Assembly: GCA_014529385.2 (NCBI GenBank)
Contig: CM043942.1
Coordinates: 33,649,969 to 33,713,968 of the forward strand
Origin: Adiantum capillus-veneris
Lineage: Eukaryota; Streptophyta; Polypodiopsida; Polypodiales; Pteridaceae
Length of the DNA stretch: 64,000 nt
Direction: 5' to 3'
In this document: positions 34,358 through 44,125 of the stretch, in pieces
Position numbering within the stretch: the first letter of the stretch is position 1
Layout: every line of letters begins with the position of its first letter
Translations under genes and position numbers: made by a program
Notes under the pieces: generated by a model
Seen by the model: only the letters and a program-made list of their open reading frames with translations
Databases searched by the model: none
Told to the model about the DNA's origin: nothing

Positions 34358-36508
34358 ATGGTCCCTAGATCTCAAAATGTTGTACAAGCTACACCGCTAC
34401 CACCTCCTATGCTAGGACCGCAGCCCCCGCATCCAAGAGTCACCCCTATGAACCAAGTGGGTTGCGAGCCATCTAATGCTTATGCAGATGGCTGTGAGGA
34501 GGAAATAGACACTAGTATTGCCTACGGACTTGATACATTGGAAGAGTGTCCTATATACTACATGGAAGATTGTTGGGGGCAAGTCAAGCCGGTTTATCAA
34601 GATGCTGCTCTCGCATCCAGAGGTCAAAATATCAACACCCAGGCTAGGAGGCCACCTCTTCAATGCTACGAGTGTGGTGGACCACATCGGGCAGCGGAGT
34701 GCCCTATTAGGCTGCAAAAGAATGCTGCACAGATGCAAATGAATCAAGGGAGCACGTCTGCAATGCCAATACTCACATGTAATCGTTGTGGCATAGATCA
34801 CTTGATTGCCCAATGCCCCTATAACCCAAATGCGCCTAAAATCACACCCCTAAATTTGGTCGAAATTGCTAGTGTGACATCGCCAATACCACCCGTCGCA
34901 CCCGCTTATGCGATTACACGGTCCATGCTTCAAGGGCCAGGCCATATCCTCGAAGAGAGAGATACCGCGTCAGTTATCCAAGCAAAGAAAAAGAAGACAC
35001 GAAGGAAGAGGTCGCAGAATACGAGAAATTCAAAGCCAAGTTCCAAAACAAACATAGGAACAGGAGATGACCCTGTGTATATGAATGACCTCGAGGATGA
35101 TTCAGATTCAATCGAGACAATGGAGACTAGAACCAATACCACAAAGGGAAAGACCGACAAAGAAAACCATAACATGGAACCAAATGAAAACCGAATAAGA
35201 GAAAACCATAAAGAGGCTCTGAATACACCACAAGTGTTTCCAAATCCAATCCAAGACCCCCAAGATAAACCGCAGGGGCAAAAAGGGAAGAATCGTAAAA
35301 AGAAGATTGGGACGTACCCAAACCCAGTAGACGAGATTGAACAGGTGAAACATCTAAGAGGTTTAGTGGAGGAGACTCAAAGGAACCTAGAACCAGAACC
35401 CATGCATGTCAAAATTCATGACACAGTGTTTCCCACGCAAGTTCATCCACCCCACATGAACCATAGACCGTTAGCCATACCTAGTATCATCCAAGAAGGG
35501 AGTGAGGACGGGACATCAGAAAGTGAGCATACACCTTTCTTGTTGGAAAGGATGTTTAACGAAGTAATACCTGATCCCATTGAGGAATATGAGATTCCAT
35601 CCTCACCAGTTCCTAGTCAAGGACCCACACCCTGCAAAATGCCAATGAATGCTGCCAAACTAGTGGACTTCATGTCTTCTGAGGTCCGAACCACGATCAT
35701 AGCAAAGCTGTATGGAGATCCTGAGTTATTCTTTGCACTTCGAGCATTCCTTAACGGAGAGCTACAAACGGGATTACCACAGTTTGTGCAACCAAATAGG
35801 CCTGACTCGATTATGATTGATGAGGAAAATCATGTGCAATCACTTGACTTAGATGGACACGAGTCTGTGATCGAGGTACCCATTAACGAATTAGGGCAGT
35901 ATTTTGAAGGCGACGAGTCTAATGCGACCCTACCCATCATTACCAAGGGATTAACTATAAAGGGAATTCTTGATGGTGGTGCGGGAGCTAGCATCGTTAC
36001 AAAAGATTGTTGGGAATCCATGGGAAAACCCCGCCTCAGTGTTACTAACATTGTGGTAAAGATGGAAAATGGTACCATAGCCAAACCTATGGGGATGCTC
36101 AAGGATCTTAAGATCAAAGTTCTAGGACACAAGGTACGACATACGTTCATTGTAATGGATTTCTCTAAACACCTTATGTCATATGAAATGATTTTAGGAC
36201 GACCATTCATGAGGGAAGCACAAATGGTTCATGATTGGTCTAAAAATCATGTCTATTTGCAATTCCAAGACTCTGTCCTTAGAGTGGATTTGGTGACTGG
36301 TAAGGTACACCCCTTAGGGAGTAAAACCATTATTGATCATCGCTCTGACACCACATTTCACTCGGCCCCACTACAATATTGTTACACTTGTAAGAAGGAT
36401 ACAGACATTGGCCAAGATTCTCCTTACATGGATGTGTTACCGGGTATGACGGAATCAGAAAACGTAGACTGGGTACACCTAGCTGCAACCAGATACCTGG
36501 GGAAATAG
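34358..36508 (+). CDS. Second frame: zinc knuckles and first protease domain
   Basis: 716 residues, in the same frame as Gag, 12 bases after its stop. Two knuckles, CYECGGPHRAAEC and CNRCGIDHLIAQC, lie near residues 100-155. A long Lys/Glu-rich linker follows (KKKKTRRKRSQN, many acidic stretches). From about residue 500, LGQYFEGDESNATLP leads into a retropepsin-like domain: LDGGAGASIV (catalytic motif with Gly where Ser or Thr is expected), then ILGRPFM. The domain is complete in length but the D-G-G motif casts doubt on activity. The frame ends YLGK-TAG; the pol frame is already open before that stop, one base over. It probably supplies protease and RNA-binding parts of the precursor. Confidence 0.88.
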   Translation: MVPRSQNVVQATPLPPPMLGPQPPHPRVTPMNQVGCEPSNAYADGCEEEIDTSIAYGLDTLEECPIYYMEDCWGQVKPVYQDAALASRGQNINTQARRPPLQCYECGGPHRAAECPIRLQKNAAQMQMNQGSTSAMPILTCNRCGIDHLIAQCPYNPNAPKITPLNLVEIASVTSPIPPVAPAYAITRSMLQGPGHILEERDTASVIQAKKKKTRRKRSQNTRNSKPSSKTNIGTGDDPVYMNDLEDDSDSIETMETRTNTTKGKTDKENHNMEPNENRIRENHKEALNTPQVFPNPIQDPQDKPQGQKGKNRKKKIGTYPNPVDEIEQVKHLRGLVEETQRNLEPEPMHVKIHDTVFPTQVHPPHMNHRPLAIPSIIQEGSEDGTSESEHTPFLLERMFNEVIPDPIEEYEIPSSPVPSQGPTPCKMPMNAAKLVDFMSSEVRTTIIAKLYGDPELFFALRAFLNGELQTGLPQFVQPNRPDSIMIDEENHVQSLDLDGHESVIEVPINELGQYFEGDESNATLPIITKGLTIKGILDGGAGASIVTKDCWESMGKPRLSVTNIVVKMENGTIAKPMGMLKDLKIKVLGHKVRHTFIVMDFSKHLMSYEMILGRPFMREAQMVHDWSKNHVYLQFQDSVLRVDLVTGKVHPLGSKTIIDHRSDTTFHSAPLQYCYTCKKDTDIGQDSPYMDVLPGMTESENVDWVHLAATRYLGK

Positions 36509-36566
36509 AGGAACCACTTGGGTCACACCAGAGGGGGAAGAGGTACCACAAATTGCACCTCTGAAC

Positions 36567-39500
36567 ATGATAAGTGCCATACATGCATCTTCTAAGGGCA
36601 AGGCAATTGTAGACCAATCTGACAGTGACACCGATAGCTCAATAGAAAACTTTGACCAACACGACTCAGACACTGACTCCCAGAGTGAAACGGATTCTGA
36701 ATCTCATGAATTAGAGAGTGGAGCAAGTTTAGAGTCAAAACATTCAGAAGGACCGAGCACATCAACCGATGATAGCTCCTCCGAGAGTGAAGAGGACACC
36801 AATAAGGACTCCTTTAGTGAGCCAGATCTAAATGCAAATCAAAAGCAGGTCTCAAATAAGAAAAAGAAAAACTTTAAGAGGCGTCGATATCGAGCCAATG
36901 TACGTGCTAGGATAAAAAAGAAGAGATCCTCAACAGAATGGCTCAGTTATATAGGAGCATGTGATGCTCATCGAAAATTGGTAGACGATTGGGGCGAATA
37001 TCTCCAAAACGTTATGTGGTGTAGACCACGACCCCATGACATAGCCCAATTAGAGATCATAGACAAGCCAAAGTTGAGCTGCACTGCAAGGAGGCGTCAA
37101 AACCATGAGTTAGCTCGACAACACAAGAAAGCAGAAATAGAAGCACAGACCAAAGCACAACCAGAATCCACAGACTTGCATCCTGCACCAGAACATTTCA
37201 AATCTTACACCACAGGGGAAGCAAAGGTTGTGTACACAAAAGTCCAAAGAATACCTATCGATGGGAATAATGGAATCTATGATGGTCCGGCAATAGTTAA
37301 AGAAATAGAATTAGCCGACCCCGGTGAAGAATCAAAACATGTTTTTATTGCCCAAGACCTCACAGAAGTTGAAGAGGCGGTCCTCAAAGAGCTTCTCAAG
37401 GAATTCAAGGACATATTCGCTTGGAAGCCCGTACAACAAAGACCCTACCCGATGAATCCTAAGTACGCAAAGATCATTCAAGAAGAAATAGAAAAGCTTA
37501 TCAAATGTGGGTTCATATATCCTATTGAACACTCTGAATGGGTGTCTCCAATAGTTATCGTGCCAAAAAAGAATGGGAAACTCAGGGTGTGCGTGGACCT
37601 CAAAAAAGTTAATGCAGCTACTAGAAGAGACCATTACCCCCTACCATATTCCGAACATGTACTCGAAAGAGTTGCAGGCAAGGAAACTTATAGCTCTCTA
37701 GATGGGTACTCAGGCTACAACCAAATCACGATAGCGCTAGAGGACCAAGCTAAAACTGCCTTCATCACAGAATTTGGCGTGTTTGCATTTCGTGTGATGG
37801 CTTTTGGCTTAACAAATGCCCCTGCTACATTCCAACGATTAATAAACACTGCTTTAAAAGAATATTTGAGAGAGTTTTGTGAAGCTTTCTTAGACGACCT
37901 TTGTGTTTACTCTTCTTGGAAAGAACATCTATCATGTTTGCGGAAGGTGTTTGAAAAGTGTAGGTTATATCGTATCTCATTGAACCCGTTCAAATGCCAA
38001 TTTCGGGTCAAGCATGGAGTTATTTTAGGGCATATAGTATCTAAGAATGGTATCTCAACCGATGAGAGCAAAATTAAAGTGATTCTAGAGTTACCACCAC
38101 CAACCAATTACAAGGGAGTTCAAAGGTTCATGGGACACGTGGGTTATTATCGACGGTTTATTTTATTTTTTGCTGAGATAGCACGTCCTTTGTACAAGTT
38201 TCTCATTGAATTTAAATGGACTGAAGAGTGTGACCAGGCCTATGAACAATTGAAGAAAACACTAGCAAGTGCTCCGATTTTCAGGACACCTAACTGGGAT
38301 GTCATTTTCCATGTGCATATTGATGCATCAAACTTTGCTATTGGGTGTGTTCTCACTCAACCAGGAGAACATAAATTGGACTATCCCATTAACTTTGCAA
38401 GCCGTCAATTGAACGATGCTGAAAGGAACTACACCACTACAGATCGAGAAGGTTTAGCAATGGTTTATGCAGTAAAGAAATTTCGCTACTACCTTCTGGC
38501 AAACAAGTTTGTATTTTATGTGGATCATCAAGAGTTGCTGTATCTGGTAAACAAGCCATGCTCCACAGGAAGAATCACACGATGGTTGTTAATTCTTCTG
38601 GAGTTTGATTTCACGATTGTAGTGAGACCCGATAAAAGGCACGTCATGGCTGATCATTTGTCTCGCATACCCAATGGTGAAGCCCCTACAGGAGTTGATG
38701 ATGAATTACCCGATACTTCCCTATTCATAGTTGAGACTATGCCTGAATGGAGTGAGAACATTGTTAACTTTTTAGTTAATGGTTTTCCACCCAAGGAACT
38801 TCATAAGGATATCGCTCGAAGGCTAGTAAAAGAATGTGAACCCTATTGTTTGATTGCCGGAACTCTGTATAGACTAGGCAAGGACGATATTCTTAGGCGT
38901 TGTGCCCGCGAGGATGAATATTTGTATATCTTGCAAGAAGCACATATGGGCATAGCAGGAGGACATTTTTCAGGAGACCTGACTGCTAGAAAGGTGCTGC
39001 AATCAGGCTATTGGTGGCCAACTTTATTTAAGGATGCATCACTTTTTACAAAAGGGTGTGATGAGTGCCAATGTTACAAGACCACACAGCGCAAAGACAG
39101 AATGCCCTTACATCCTATTAAAGTAACCCAACCATTTGAAAAATGGGGCTTAGACTTTGTAGGCCCAATTAGTCCCGCAGCTCGCAACACTCAATCTCGA
39201 TATATTCTAGTTGCTACGGACTATGTAACAAAGTGGGCTGAAGCTAAGGCTTCACAAAAAGCTGACGCGAGGACAACAACTAAGTTTCTTTGTGAGAACA
39301 TTATCACAAGATTTGGTTGCCCTTTTGAAATTGTTAGTGATAATGGTACCCATTTTATAAATGAGGTAATAAGAGAGCTTACCACGACCTTTATGATATC
39401 CCACCATAAGTCTACACCTTATTACCCGCAAGCTAATGGACAAGCCGAGAGCACCAACAAGACTCTAATCTCTATTTTAACCAAGATGGTAGAAGCTCAT

Positions 39501-41360
39501 CGCACTGATTGGGATTTGAAGTTGACATCTGCTCTATGGGCTTATCGTACTGCTTATAAAGTGGCTATTAATTGTACGCCATTCAAAATGGTATACGGCC
39601 AAGAAGCGGTTATGCCTTGGGAGTTTGTCATTCCTAGTCTTAGGGTAGCTTCGCAAGAAGGATGGAATGGTAACCCCTTAACCGAGCGTTTGTATATCTT
39701 AGAAAAACTAGACGAAGAAAGACAGTTGGCTGTACAAAATACTCTTGTGGAAAAGGATAGGAGAAAGAAGTGGTTTGATCGCCATGTGAAGGACAAGGAC
39801 ATCAAAGTTGGTGATAAAGTCCTTATGTATGGAGTACATAAAGAGAAGAAAAAGTTGAAGTATGCTGGTAAAGGACCATATAGAGTATGTGAAATTACCC
39901 CACAAGGTACCCTTCGTGTGGAAACTCTTGATGGAGTTGAAACCATTGGATTCCTCAATGGAAGTAAATTCAAAAGATATTATGATCCTTTAAGCCAAGA
40001 AGAACTACCGGCCATTCATCAAAAGAAGGCCGCCAAAGCACAAACCAAGTTAAAGAAGATACAAGCTCAAGCTGAGGCTAAGGAGCGACAACAACGTATA
40101 AAACAAAAACGAGAGGCTAACCTTGGAGTCACAAATGCATTCCACGTGGAAATTGAAGAGGATTGGTTGGACTCTGACACACCTCTACGATACCCTATTG
40201 AGTTAAATAGTGCCTATGGAAAAGTGCTATATAACGCCTTATTGGACACGGGTGCTAAATATAATCTGCTATCCTATGGGGTGTGGTGTCAGTTAGGGAA
40301 GCCACCTCTATCTGAGAGTATTATCCGAGTCAAGGGTGTCAACAAGAAAAAAAATACGGTTTTTGGAATCTGGCACACTTCTGTCAGTTATGACAATGGA
40401 ATTGTAGCCCAAGACTTTTTGGTCATGCCTACAGGAACTATGGAGGGTAATATAAACCTAGGACGCACGTGGATGATAGCCACCAAATGCACTATTGATT
40501 GGGGGACTGGGGGTGTCACAACGCAAAAACCAACTTTTATCCCTACCACTCAAGCCATAGTCCCTGAGATATTGCCTAAGGAAATAAAACCCAAGACATT
40601 GCATGTCCAAGAGGTTGAACCATACGTCCCCATAGCCCAACTCTCTAGATCTTCAATTGATGTAGTTGAAAGAAAGCTTGAGACACACAAGAACCATCCT
40701 AATATAACAAAGAAAGCATACAAGTGGGTCCCTAAAGCTTCTTTAGTAACCATGGCTGATGCTAAAAAACGGAAGCCTCGTAAGAAACGTCCCACTCGCT
40801 CCAAGAAATGTAAGAAAACGTGGCGCTGGATTCCTAAACGACTATTAAAAGCCCAAGGATACTATAAAGGAAATGATCAAATCTGGGTGCCCAAACGTAA
40901 ATTGTACTCTTACCTGTCACCTGGCCCATGTAAACCCAATCCAGTGGCTCCAAAACAAATTGAAAATCGTGGAAAGGAAAAAATCACGGAATGCGACACA
41001 CCTGCTCTAGAGCTAGTTTGGGTACCAAAGAAAGAACGATTTGTTCCACCTAGCTCAGGAACAGGAAAAGCAAATGAAGCTTCTTGCTCTTCATGTAGTT
41101 CCTATACGGAAATAGAAGCTTCGACACAACCTCCACCTACCATTGTACATATCCATACAAGCAAGAAAGAGTTTGCACCTCCCGTTGTAGATTCACCACC
41201 TCCAACAATGTTGCAAATAAAATCATGGGAGAGTACCTTACCACCCTTGCAACTAGATGAAACACATAGGGTGATCGAAAACTATTGGTTAAAGCCTTTA
41301 CCCATAACAACTTGGAACAATTGGTTTCAAAAGGTGATGACATCATTCCAAAAGGTATGA
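36567..41360 (+). CDS. Pol polyprotein: RT, RNase H, integrase, second protease, W-x-P-K tail
   Basis: 1,597 residues, uninterrupted. Residues 1-200 are acidic, then basic (KKKKNFKRRRYR). RT, about 310-500: RVCVDLKKVNAAT, FGLTNAPATFQR and catalytic FLDD near 441. RNase H, about 575-710: HIDASNFAIG, TTDREGLAM, VDHQE and MADHLSRI. Integrase, about 790-1140: zinc H/H and CDECQC, then DDE as LDFVGP, SDNGTHF and NGQAEST. After it, about 1205-1311, a second retropepsin-like domain with LLDTGAKYNLLS and NLGRTWM. The tail has YKWVPK, WRWIPK, IWVPK and VWVPK near 1384, 1419, 1438 and 1483 in a very basic context. The ATG at 36567 is the first in frame, but the frame is open before it. Confidence 0.93.
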   Translation: MISAIHASSKGKAIVDQSDSDTDSSIENFDQHDSDTDSQSETDSESHELESGASLESKHSEGPSTSTDDSSSESEEDTNKDSFSEPDLNANQKQVSNKKKKNFKRRRYRANVRARIKKKRSSTEWLSYIGACDAHRKLVDDWGEYLQNVMWCRPRPHDIAQLEIIDKPKLSCTARRRQNHELARQHKKAEIEAQTKAQPESTDLHPAPEHFKSYTTGEAKVVYTKVQRIPIDGNNGIYDGPAIVKEIELADPGEESKHVFIAQDLTEVEEAVLKELLKEFKDIFAWKPVQQRPYPMNPKYAKIIQEEIEKLIKCGFIYPIEHSEWVSPIVIVPKKNGKLRVCVDLKKVNAATRRDHYPLPYSEHVLERVAGKETYSSLDGYSGYNQITIALEDQAKTAFITEFGVFAFRVMAFGLTNAPATFQRLINTALKEYLREFCEAFLDDLCVYSSWKEHLSCLRKVFEKCRLYRISLNPFKCQFRVKHGVILGHIVSKNGISTDESKIKVILELPPPTNYKGVQRFMGHVGYYRRFILFFAEIARPLYKFLIEFKWTEECDQAYEQLKKTLASAPIFRTPNWDVIFHVHIDASNFAIGCVLTQPGEHKLDYPINFASRQLNDAERNYTTTDREGLAMVYAVKKFRYYLLANKFVFYVDHQELLYLVNKPCSTGRITRWLLILLEFDFTIVVRPDKRHVMADHLSRIPNGEAPTGVDDELPDTSLFIVETMPEWSENIVNFLVNGFPPKELHKDIARRLVKECEPYCLIAGTLYRLGKDDILRRCAREDEYLYILQEAHMGIAGGHFSGDLTARKVLQSGYWWPTLFKDASLFTKGCDECQCYKTTQRKDRMPLHPIKVTQPFEKWGLDFVGPISPAARNTQSRYILVATDYVTKWAEAKASQKADARTTTKFLCENIITRFGCPFEIVSDNGTHFINEVIRELTTTFMISHHKSTPYYPQANGQAESTNKTLISILTKMVEAHRTDWDLKLTSALWAYRTAYKVAINCTPFKMVYGQEAVMPWEFVIPSLRVASQEGWNGNPLTERLYILEKLDEERQLAVQNTLVEKDRRKKWFDRHVKDKDIKVGDKVLMYGVHKEKKKLKYAGKGPYRVCEITPQGTLRVETLDGVETIGFLNGSKFKRYYDPLSQEELPAIHQKKAAKAQTKLKKIQAQAEAKERQQRIKQKREANLGVTNAFHVEIEEDWLDSDTPLRYPIELNSAYGKVLYNALLDTGAKYNLLSYGVWCQLGKPPLSESIIRVKGVNKKKNTVFGIWHTSVSYDNGIVAQDFLVMPTGTMEGNINLGRTWMIATKCTIDWGTGGVTTQKPTFIPTTQAIVPEILPKEIKPKTLHVQEVEPYVPIAQLSRSSIDVVERKLETHKNHPNITKKAYKWVPKASLVTMADAKKRKPRKKRPTRSKKCKKTWRWIPKRLLKAQGYYKGNDQIWVPKRKLYSYLSPGPCKPNPVAPKQIENRGKEKITECDTPALELVWVPKKERFVPPSSGTGKANEASCSSCSSYTEIEASTQPPPTIVHIHTSKKEFAPPVVDSPPPTMLQIKSWESTLPPLQLDETHRVIENYWLKPLPITTWNNWFQKVMTSFQKV

Positions 41361-41365
41361 TCTAC

Positions 41366-41469
41366 CCAAGGAAGGGGGGAGTGTTTGCTGACATCCGTCA
41401 TTCACTTGCTTCCCTCTCAACCTTCCTCCCTGACCTCTCAATCTCCAATCTTAGGGAATGTATATATAA
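41366..41469 (+). promoter_or_regulatory. Internal polypurine tract and TATA box upstream of ORF4
   Basis: Right after the pol stop, AAGGAAGGGGGGAGTG (about 41368-41383) resembles a polypurine tract and is followed by TGTTTGCTGAC, like an LTR start. TATATATAA at 41461-41469 lies about 140 bases before the ATG of the small ORF. Together they could form an internal promoter for that ORF, or be the relic of an older LTR absorbed into the element. Confidence 0.5.
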
Positions 41470-41607
41470 AGCCTTATACTCACAAAAACAAGATAAAAAA
41501 GTAAAAGAGCAAGAGCCATAACACAAAATAATAAAAACAAATTATGCACAAGAACACGACCCTTGTAATATTTGCACTGTAACCATCATCTATTTGCGTG
41601 TACAGAT

Positions 41608-42030
41608 ATGGCTAGTACGCTAGAGTCATCCACTCCTGCCTTGGGTGAGAGGTACCCTCGTTACTTTTCACAAATGTTTCACATGGTCTTTCCAGTGCTT
41701 GCATGTGAATGGGATTTGATAGGTACGCTAGCATGTGAGAGGAATTTTGAGGAGTTAGAATGGCTGATACGTCTCTTGACCACGTTTGATCCATACTTAG
41801 TAAAGAGCGTTTCTCCCATTGCACAAGCCTACCCTTTTGACCAAGATGACTATAGGCGTCTAGTGACCTTCTTAGTAAACATGGGCACCTATGATGAAGA
41901 AGAAAATTTACATGACTACACGGATGGCACATATGGTCTCATGGATGATGACTTTGTTTATCTCGATGACGAGGATAGGGGTTTAGCCTTAGGGTTTCTC
42001 CCCAACCTCTACAATATCCTATTCCCTTGA
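41608..42030 (+). CDS. Small extra ORF (140 aa) downstream of pol
   Basis: From ATG 41608: MASTLESSTPALGERYPRYF, then an Asp/Glu-rich, mainly helical sequence ending LGFLPNLYNILFP. A splice-acceptor-like TGTACAG precedes the ATG, so a spliced message is possible. No signal peptide or clear membrane segment is visible, so it does not look like an envelope protein. The acidic stretch DDDFVYLDDEDRG near the C-terminus is striking. Family unknown. Its intact frame in an element with otherwise intact frames suggests it is used. Confidence 0.6.
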   Translation: MASTLESSTPALGERYPRYFSQMFHMVFPVLACEWDLIGTLACERNFEELEWLIRLLTTFDPYLVKSVSPIAQAYPFDQDDYRRLVTFLVNMGTYDEEENLHDYTDGTYGLMDDDFVYLDDEDRGLALGFLPNLYNILFP

Positions 42031-43494
42031 CTCTTTAGGGGGAGTGCAAATAATTAGGTTAGGGTTCCTTATGTTTTTTGTTGTGTTCAATAAGTGTTGG
42101 TACCTTTTCCCACTAATGTGCCTCATGGAGGTATTCCTTTTGTTTCCTAGTGTGTACAGGAGCGTGTTGCTATTGATAGGATTTGGACCTTCATGGAACC
42201 TTTCTCTCGTTCACACTTCAAATTAAGCGCGACCATCAACACAAACAGGTGTTTTATGTCCATTAGCATTGCCCTTATCTTTTTGCATCCACATTTGTCT
42301 GCTTTGATTGTGATTGGTAGCATAATATTCAGCGCATTTGCTTAGTATCAAACATTTAATTCAATGTAATGTTTTGTCATAATCACTTTTCTAGGTTTAA
42401 AAATCAAGCAGTCCGACTAAGCTAGTTTGACCAAGCTAGGTATTAGAAATCTTCTCTTAATACCATGGGGAATGCCTTCCTAATAAGCAATGGTTACTTA
42501 GGTTCTTAATCCGATTTAGGTAGCATTGTGTGAGATGTACTAGGGCTTTCTAGTGGGCTTAACCCTATTGACCTTTAGCTTAAGTATTATAAAGGGAGTT
42601 TACTAATATGATGAGCCTGGGGAGGGTAACAGTGTTATATGACCCCCCAAAGTTACAAAATTAAAATGCTGAAAATGAACAAACAAAAAATCAAAGTGCC
42701 ACAATGTAAAATTTTAAGTTGGAAGAGAAATCCCTGCTTAAATTGGTACTTCACTCACATGTATCGCCTATGGTACTAGAGCCCTAGAGGTTCCCAGTGT
42801 GGGCGCTTTTCCTTGAAAAGCAAAAAACCCAAGGCATACAAAATAAGCACACACATCAAAATTGAATCAATGTGAAAAGACTTTGAAGGGTCAAAAAAAA
42901 AAAAGAAAGGTAATCAGTCGGGCGATGATTTCATGAGAAATTCCTTTTATAGTAGCTTAACTACAAGGTCTTCTAGGTATAGCCTCTAGTCAGCCCTCGA
43001 ACATCAAATACTTGGCTCTCGCGATTAAACAACTTAATTGACCAGAGAAAATTGAGAAGTTACCCATGGTATTAATAGTCGAGCTCTAGTGCCTTTTGAC
43101 TGTTAAATTAGCGACCCCGGACTTGTTTAATTTTTTACCTTTACATTTGTTTATGCATTTGATTATATTGCAATTTAATGTTTATTGCTGACAAATTGTC
43201 TAAAATTCGCGACCCCGGACTTGTTTAATTTTTTACCTTTACGTTTGTTTATGCATTTGATTATATTGCAATTTAATGTTTATTGCTGACAAATTTGTCT
43301 AAAATTCTGTTACCAATCAATTTGTCTGTCTAAAATTGCATATGATTTTTAATTGTATATGAGAATGCAATTACTGTGGCAATGTTGTTTGATTTTGCAG
43401 TGATTGAAGAAGGCTACGCACATCCATGTCGACTGCTCTTCCATCTTGACGAACGAGCTTCAACTGGATAGCTTCCGAGGACGGAATCTACATC
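42031..43494 (+). repeat. 3' non-coding region with a 98-bp tandem duplication
   Basis: No gene is recognised. TTTAGGGGGAGTG at about 42035 is another short purine tract. A 98-bp unit starting GCGACCCCGGACTTG is duplicated at 43111-43208 and 43209-43307 with one or two differences. An A-rich run lies at 42893-42908. Confidence 0.75.
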
Positions 43495-43507
43495 AGGAAG
43501 GGGGGCA
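43495..43507 (+). other. Polypurine tract before the 3' LTR
   Basis: AGGAAGGGGGGCA ends directly at the LTR start TGTTAACC (43508). This is the standard plus-strand primer position. Confidence 0.85.
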
Positions 43508-43810
43508 TGTTAACCCTCACGGCACAGGGACACCCTATGATCTATAAATGTTGTATTATTTAGAGTCAGGTACCGGGCTTGTCGGACCAATCGGAACAGG
43601 GTAAGGGTGATCGCCGATGACAGGCGCACTCTAACTGGAATATTCAAGGAGTTAGTTGGCTAAGTATGGGCGCCCAAGTGTGAATGGGGTGAGCTCATAT
43701 AAAAGCCACTAAAACTAATTTTTACTCATTCTCTCATTGTGCAATAGAAGCCGCTCTTGCTCCATCTCTACCTTCTCCTTCACCATCTCCTTGTGTGTGT
43801 GTGTGTGTAC

Positions 43811-43908
<98 letters not shown>

Positions 43909-44120
43909 TCGAGCGTTGCGGCGGCACGACGGCGGCGAGGCGGTTGAGCGCGGCGTAGTGGCGTCTCCCTCTTCTTCGCGGCGCGGGAATCCTTCATTCG
44001 CAACTACGCAGGAAGGTGAGTGACACACCATTCTCCCTTGTGAGCTTGTCTGTTGTATGACTGTGTGCTAGGAGACTTTGTGGCTCACACACGGCGCATA
44101 GCAAGTCCCTAGCCTTTATA
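43508..44120 (+). repeat. 3' LTR of the complete element
   Basis: 613 bp matching 30448-31070. The GA run is longer here (about 95 bases, 43811-43905), while the GT run is shorter. The terminal bases read TTTATA against TTGACA in the 5' copy. GATTC follows at 44121. Open frames in the GA run are simple-repeat translations. Confidence 0.93.
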
Positions 44121-44125
44121 GATTC

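Larger units (their letters stand above)
30448..44120 (+). mobile_element. Complete Athila/Tat-like Ty3 retrotransposon, 13.7 kb
   Basis: Bounded by LTRs starting TGTTAACCCTC and by GATTC duplications. It has a tRNA-Asp-like primer site, a 1-kb leader, Gag (32084-34345) and a second frame with zinc knuckles and protease (34358-36508). The third frame has RT, RNase H, integrase, a second protease-like domain and a tail (36567-41360). A small ORF (41608-42030) and a polypurine tract at 43495-43507 follow. All long frames are uninterrupted. The LTRs differ at roughly 18 positions outside their simple repeats. It may be, or recently have been, autonomous. The ADHLSRI motif after RNase H and the primer site suggest the Athila/Tat side of Ty3. 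Confidence 0.93.

Noticed and set aside
41608-42030. Small ORF as an envelope protein
   Set aside because: It is in the env position, but there is no signal peptide, no transmembrane helix and no cysteine pattern.
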